The notes under the pieces are model-generated. The model ran no database searches. It worked only from the letters and a program-made list of their open reading frames with translations, and was not told the DNA's origin. From positions 248,001 to 312,000 of the forward strand of contig JBBROM010000003.1 of NCBI GenBank assembly GCA_038229415.1: DNA of 64,000 nt, given 5' to 3'. The DNA comes from JANXUR01 sp038229415 (GTDB taxonomy: Bacteria > Acidobacteriota > Terriglobia > Terriglobales > Acidobacteriaceae). Positions 60,990-64,000 of the stretch are shown in pieces (position 1 is the first letter of the stretch; the number at the start of each line of letters is the position of its first letter). Position numbers and translations under genes: made by a program.

Positions 60990-61271
60990 TTACTCGAATT
61001 CCACGGGGGGGCGGCTGTGATAGGTGCGCCGAGGCGGAATCTCCAGTTCGAAGCGGGGCCCGGGGCCCAGCAGAAAGTCCCTAAGGTCGGGTTTCTTGGC
61101 TCGCTGCACCCTCTCCCATTCGTCAATCGGAACTAACACGGCTTCGGCGACGCCACGACGCGACACTACTTGTGGGCCTTCGCGCAAAGTGGTGTCGAGG
61201 AACTCGCTGAAGCGCGCTTTAGCGTCATACAGCTTCCACACGTGCTGTACGAGCTTGGTCTGACTAGTCAT
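60990..61271 (-). CDS. Phd/YefM-type antitoxin
   Basis: About 93 residues. The N-terminal part has the Phd/YefM fold: KLYDAKARFSEFLDTTLREG and VVSRRGVAEAVLVPIDEWE. The C-terminal 30 residues (DLRDFLLGPGPRFELEIPP) are the toxin-binding tail. The start at 61271 is set by a promoter whose predicted start site is this ATG. Another ATG 24 nt upstream (61295) would add eight residues that translate a 12-bp DNA repeat. It presumably represses its own promoter at the palindromes beneath the start. Confidence 0.88.
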   Translation of the reverse strand: MTSQTKLVQHVWKLYDAKARFSEFLDTTLREGPQVVSRRGVAEAVLVPIDEWERVQRAKKPDLRDFLLGPGPRFELEIPPRRTYHSRPPVEFE

Positions 61272-61294
61272 ATGACTAGTTATATGACTAGTCA
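61261..61294. promoter_or_regulatory. Three 12-bp-spaced palindromes, probable toxin-antitoxin operator
   Basis: TGACTAGTCA at 61261-61270 and 61285-61294 are perfect 10-bp palindromes. TGACTAGTTA at 61273-61282 is the same with one change. Their starts are exactly 12 bp apart. The middle one covers the antitoxin -10 and the first covers the start codon, so a bound repressor would block transcription. Confidence 0.8.
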
Positions 61295-61307
61295 TGTCGC
61301 AAGTCAA
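61279..61307 (-). promoter_or_regulatory. Sigma-70 promoter of the toxin-antitoxin operon
   Basis: On the minus strand: -35 TTGACT (61307-61302), a 17-bp spacer, -10 TATAAC (61284-61279). The ATG at 61271 begins 7 nt after the -10, so the mRNA is predicted to be leaderless. Confidence 0.72.
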
Positions 61308-61338
61308 CTTCGTTTTTCGCTCGGTGATTCGACACAGT

Positions 61339-62967
61339 CTAGCGCGCGGCCACAACCATTTTCGCCTCAGCCAACTCTGGCCGCGTCGAATGCGACTCAG
61401 CACAGTTCTTGAGCAGTTGTGCCATGTAATCGGCCGACTGCTGGCTCTGGCCCAACTTCGCTGCCGCGTGAGCGGCACCATACAAGCCGGCGAAGCGGTT
61501 GGGGTCGCTCTTCAGTGCGGCCTGATACTCGACCAGGGCCTCCTGCGTGCGGCCCAGCTCCATCAGCATGCTCGCCAAAAATTCGCGCGCGGGGAGCGCG
61601 GCTTCGCCCTTGCCGATCTTGTCCTGCCGGTCAGCCACCTCGCGCATCATCTTCAGGGCATCGTCATTCTTCCCTGCGGAATAGGCTTCCCACGCCCGCA
61701 CTTCGTCTTCCTCGTCCACCAGAAACTTGGCAATGTAGGCGTCCTTGCCCTTGCGGATCTCTGTCAGCGCGGCGTCTAGGTTCTTGCGGGCGTCGCTGGC
61801 GGCGGCAACGTCATGCAAATGCCCCGCGCCCACGGCTTGTCCCCAATACGTTTCCAGCTTGGCCTCGGGCTTGGAATCGGCAATGGGCTGTAGGGACGCA
61901 GCGGTCTTCCAGTCGCGGTGTTCAATGGCATAGCGCGCTGCTATTTCCTGCAACAGCTCGTCACGCCGGTCCCGGAGCCCGCCGGTGGCCTGATCGTTGG
62001 TGATGGCTTTAAACGCGTCATATTGCGCCATCGCGGACTTGTCGTCGCCAATCTGCAGGTACGCGTAGTTCAGGTAGTCCCGCGAGTGCATCTCATGGTG
62101 CAGCACATGCAACTTCATCGCGGCCATCTGGTCTGCCACCTTCAGCGCCGCCTCGTTCGAGGTAATGGCGTCCTGCCACAGGCCTACGCGGGCAAAGATA
62201 TGCGACGGCATGTGCACCGCGTGGGCCGAGGCCGGTGCAATCGCGGCGTACTCGCGCGCAGCGGGCAGCGCCATGGCAGCCATAGAAGGATGATCGCAAC
62301 TGTGGATGATGAAGTGCGCGATGCCTGGATGGTCGGGATATTTGTCGAACAGTTTCAGCAAAATATTCGCCGCTTCATGCTGATTTTTAAGCTCGGGATC
62401 ACGCGGCGGTGCAGCAGCAAGTAGCGAAAGCGCGTAGAACACCGAAGCTTCCGTGTCCTCGGGATAATTCGCCGCCAGTTTGCCCATGTCTCCGCTATAG
62501 GCAGCTACGCGCTTGTCGTAAGTCTTTTCCCTATTGTCGTGGAAAAATTCCTGCGAGGCCGTGATGTAGTCCTTCTCACGCTGGGTGGCTGGCTTCAGCG
62601 ACTTGGCATGCTTTAGCCAGTTGCGGCCCCGCTTCAGGTCGCCTGAGTTGGGCCGACCCCATAGTTGCTGATACAGACTCATCGCCTGTCCCCAGTAGCC
62701 CATCGCGCACTTGGGTTCGCCTTCCACCACCTTGGCAAAGCCCAGCTTCGCGCTCTCATACTCAAACGAATGCAGCAGGGCAATACTGCTCTCGAACTGC
62801 TGCTGCGACGCTGGCGAGCACGAAATCGGGAAGTGCACCGTGCCGAGTTTGGGTGCCGCCATCGGCATAGCCATCGAGCTATGATCTTGAGCCGTTGCGA
62901 CCGACGAAAAAGCGGCAACACAGAGCAGTAGTAGGGTGGAAGTGCACACAAAATAGCTTGTCTTCAT
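61339..62967 (-). CDS. Secreted TPR-repeat protein
   Basis: About 542 residues. A signal peptide (CTSTLLLLCVAAFSSVATAQ) is followed by a Met/His/Ser-rich segment (DHSSMAMPMAAP) that could bind a metal, then helical TPR-type repeats for the rest of the protein (for example QTQEALVEYQAALKSDPNRF-like and HLHDVAAASDARKNLDAAL). Family is not named. The ATG at 62967 has GGAGA 8 nt upstream; the frame to 63063 is not needed. It lies between the toxin-antitoxin pair and rpoD on the opposite strand to rpoD. Confidence 0.75.
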   Translation of the reverse strand: MKTSYFVCTSTLLLLCVAAFSSVATAQDHSSMAMPMAAPKLGTVHFPISCSPASQQQFESSIALLHSFEYESAKLGFAKVVEGEPKCAMGYWGQAMSLYQQLWGRPNSGDLKRGRNWLKHAKSLKPATQREKDYITASQEFFHDNREKTYDKRVAAYSGDMGKLAANYPEDTEASVFYALSLLAAAPPRDPELKNQHEAANILLKLFDKYPDHPGIAHFIIHSCDHPSMAAMALPAAREYAAIAPASAHAVHMPSHIFARVGLWQDAITSNEAALKVADQMAAMKLHVLHHEMHSRDYLNYAYLQIGDDKSAMAQYDAFKAITNDQATGGLRDRRDELLQEIAARYAIEHRDWKTAASLQPIADSKPEAKLETYWGQAVGAGHLHDVAAASDARKNLDAALTEIRKGKDAYIAKFLVDEEDEVRAWEAYSAGKNDDALKMMREVADRQDKIGKGEAALPAREFLASMLMELGRTQEALVEYQAALKSDPNRFAGLYGAAHAAAKLGQSQQSADYMAQLLKNCAESHSTRPELAEAKMVVAAR

Positions 62968-63294
62968 GTCAATTTCTCCAAAAATCATGAGCTGCTTGAG
63001 GCTAGTGTTGCAGCGCCGCGAAGTCAACTTGGGATTCTGCGTCTTTTTGTAATTTTCGTGCAACTTTTCGCGTTTTAAGGTAATCTAAAACTCTGTTGAC
63101 ACCCTTGTGGGAAAGGTGTGTCCGAATACGGCTCCAGCCAGGCGCTCCATCCGTACGCCCGACACTTTGAGAGTGTGCGCGTCAGACTCCGTGAGTTTCC
63201 GCCCGGCGGTCGCAAAATTCTGCCAACTCCCACCAATTTATTAGGCGTAGCTGCATCCCGCACAGCGGGATTGCGGCGGGAAAGGCTGCCTGTT
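62968..63294. other. Divergent promoter region between the TPR gene and rpoD
   Basis: 327 bp without a separate gene. It is AT-rich around 63040-63095. If rpoD starts at the GTG 63118 instead of the TTG 63295, the last 177 bp are coding. A TTGACA at 63095-63100 lacks a matching -10. Confidence 0.45.
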
Positions 63295-64000
63295 TTGGCC
63301 CTAGACGAAGAAGTAGACGAAAAAGACATAAAATACGAAGACGATATCCAAAAGCTGATTGATGTCGGCAAAGAAAAGGGTTACCTCACCTACAGCGAGG
63401 TCAACGACCTGCTGCCGCACGACATTCAATCGCCCGACGACCTCGACGACCTGCTGGCTACCATTGGCACGCAGGGTATTGACGTACTCGAAAGCCCAAA
63501 GACCGACCGGCGCAGCGACGACTTTGAAGGCGGCGAGGACGTTGACCTCGACCTAAGCCCCGGCGCGCTGGAAAAGACCAACGACCCCGTTCGCATGTAC
63601 CTGCGCGAAATGGGCACAGTGCCACTGCTCACCCGCGAAGGCGAAGTCGAAATCGCCAAACGCATCGAGCGCGGACAGAACCGTGTGCTGCGCGCCCTGT
63701 CGCGTTCGCCCATCGTTATCCGCGAACTGATTGAGATGGGCGAGGATCTAAAGAAGGGCGTCCGCTCCATCAAGGAAGTGGTGACCTTCGATGAAGAAGA
63801 GATCACCGAAGAGATCGTCGAAAAGAGGCTGCGCGATTTTACGGCCAAGATTGACGACTTAGGCAAACTCTATAAGAAGGTCGGCGTCCAGCAGGAAAAA
63901 TTTGCTGGCGTCTCGCAGAAAAAGAAGCCCAAGGACTACCGCAAGTACCGCTTCCTGCTGGCGCGCGCTGTCATCAAGACGTCACAGTCTGTGCGCAAGC
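63295..64000 (+). CDS. rpoD: Primary RNA polymerase sigma factor (5' part, runs off window)
   Basis: The visible 235 codons hold region 1.1 (KYEDDIQKLIDVGKEKGYLT, EVNDLLPHDIQSPDDLDDLL) and the region 1.2 sequence DPVRMYLREMGTVPLLTREG with EVEIAKRIERG, which identify a group 1 sigma-70. The rest (regions 2-4) lies beyond the window. I prefer the TTG at 63295, which gives MALDEEVDEKDIKYEDD and has AAAGG about 9 nt upstream. The frame is also open to a GTG at 63118, which would add 59 residues unlike known sigma factors and has no well-spaced ribosome binding site. It is the housekeeping sigma factor and normally sits beside dnaG. Confidence 0.92.
   Translation, partial: MALDEEVDEKDIKYEDDIQKLIDVGKEKGYLTYSEVNDLLPHDIQSPDDLDDLLATIGTQGIDVLESPKTDRRSDDFEGGEDVDLDLSPGALEKTNDPVRMYLREMGTVPLLTREGEVEIAKRIERGQNRVLRALSRSPIVIRELIEMGEDLKKGVRSIKEVVTFDEEEITEEIVEKRLRDFTAKIDDLGKLYKKVGVQQEKFAGVSQKKKPKDYRKYRFLLARAVIKTSQSVRK

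Noticed and set aside
61261..61294. Short direct repeats as a CRISPR remnant
   Set aside because: Units are 12 bp without spacers, they are palindromic, and they cover a promoter; no cas genes are present.
1..64000. tRNA, rRNA, riboswitch, transposase or integrase genes
   Set aside because: I looked for cloverleaf ends, rRNA-like blocks, DDE or tyrosine-recombinase motifs and found none that I could support by eye.

Overview
The window is a high-GC, gene-dense bacterial chromosome segment, most likely from the Acidobacteriota (class Terriglobia). This is inferred from an alternative complex III operon joined to a caa3-type oxidase, a fused aroD-aroE gene, an orphan GvpL/F protein, many short palindromic intergenic repeats, and small Ala/Lys-rich secreted proteins. 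No rRNA, tRNA, CRISPR array or insertion sequence with a transposase was seen.

Layout. 1-1311: 3' part of an aldehyde dehydrogenase. 1606-14439: a long plus-strand respiratory operon, actABCDEF, a small membrane protein, a SCO copper chaperone, then coxBACD, closed by a clear terminator at 14493-14529. Electrons should pass from quinol through the multihaem and Fe-S subunits of ACIII to the cytochrome c domain of CoxB and on to the A2-type oxidase CoxA. 14563-19564: a giant FAD/Fe-S oxidoreductase, then a PhoB/PhoR-type two-component pair. 19565-30480: an accessory, repeat-rich region. It holds a broken FG-GAP/VCBS protein, an XRE-S24 repressor, and a chain of small cassettes that look like a decayed or domesticated prophage (zinc ribbon, sigma-4-like protein, coiled-coil protein, interrupted phosphatase, chimeric tail-like/lipoprotein ORF, small helical protein). 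At least five palindromic repeat families lie between them, and an E2 acyltransferase and a carbonic anhydrase sit in the same stretch. 30483-51869: mostly minus-strand housekeeping and envelope genes (cytochrome c, YfgM-like TPR, DksA, M28 peptidase, GvpL/F, AroDE, PgsA, YidB, ComEA-like, Gdh, LipB, Lpd, HemB) plus plus-strand trpE. 51991-64000: a membrane histidine kinase, mutS2, a type II restriction-modification pair, dnaG, a Phd/VapC toxin-antitoxin pair, a TPR protein and the 5' part of rpoD.

Four accessory genes carry single, precisely locatable lesions: a 5-bp tandem duplication, two in-frame TAG codons and a one-base frameshift. All recognised housekeeping genes are open. The antitoxin promoter is the best regulatory signal: a -35, a 17-bp spacer and a -10 embedded in three 12-bp-spaced palindromes and placed 7 nt before the ATG, implying a leaderless, autoregulated mRNA. 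Similar -10-like boxes just before the start codon occur at several other genes.
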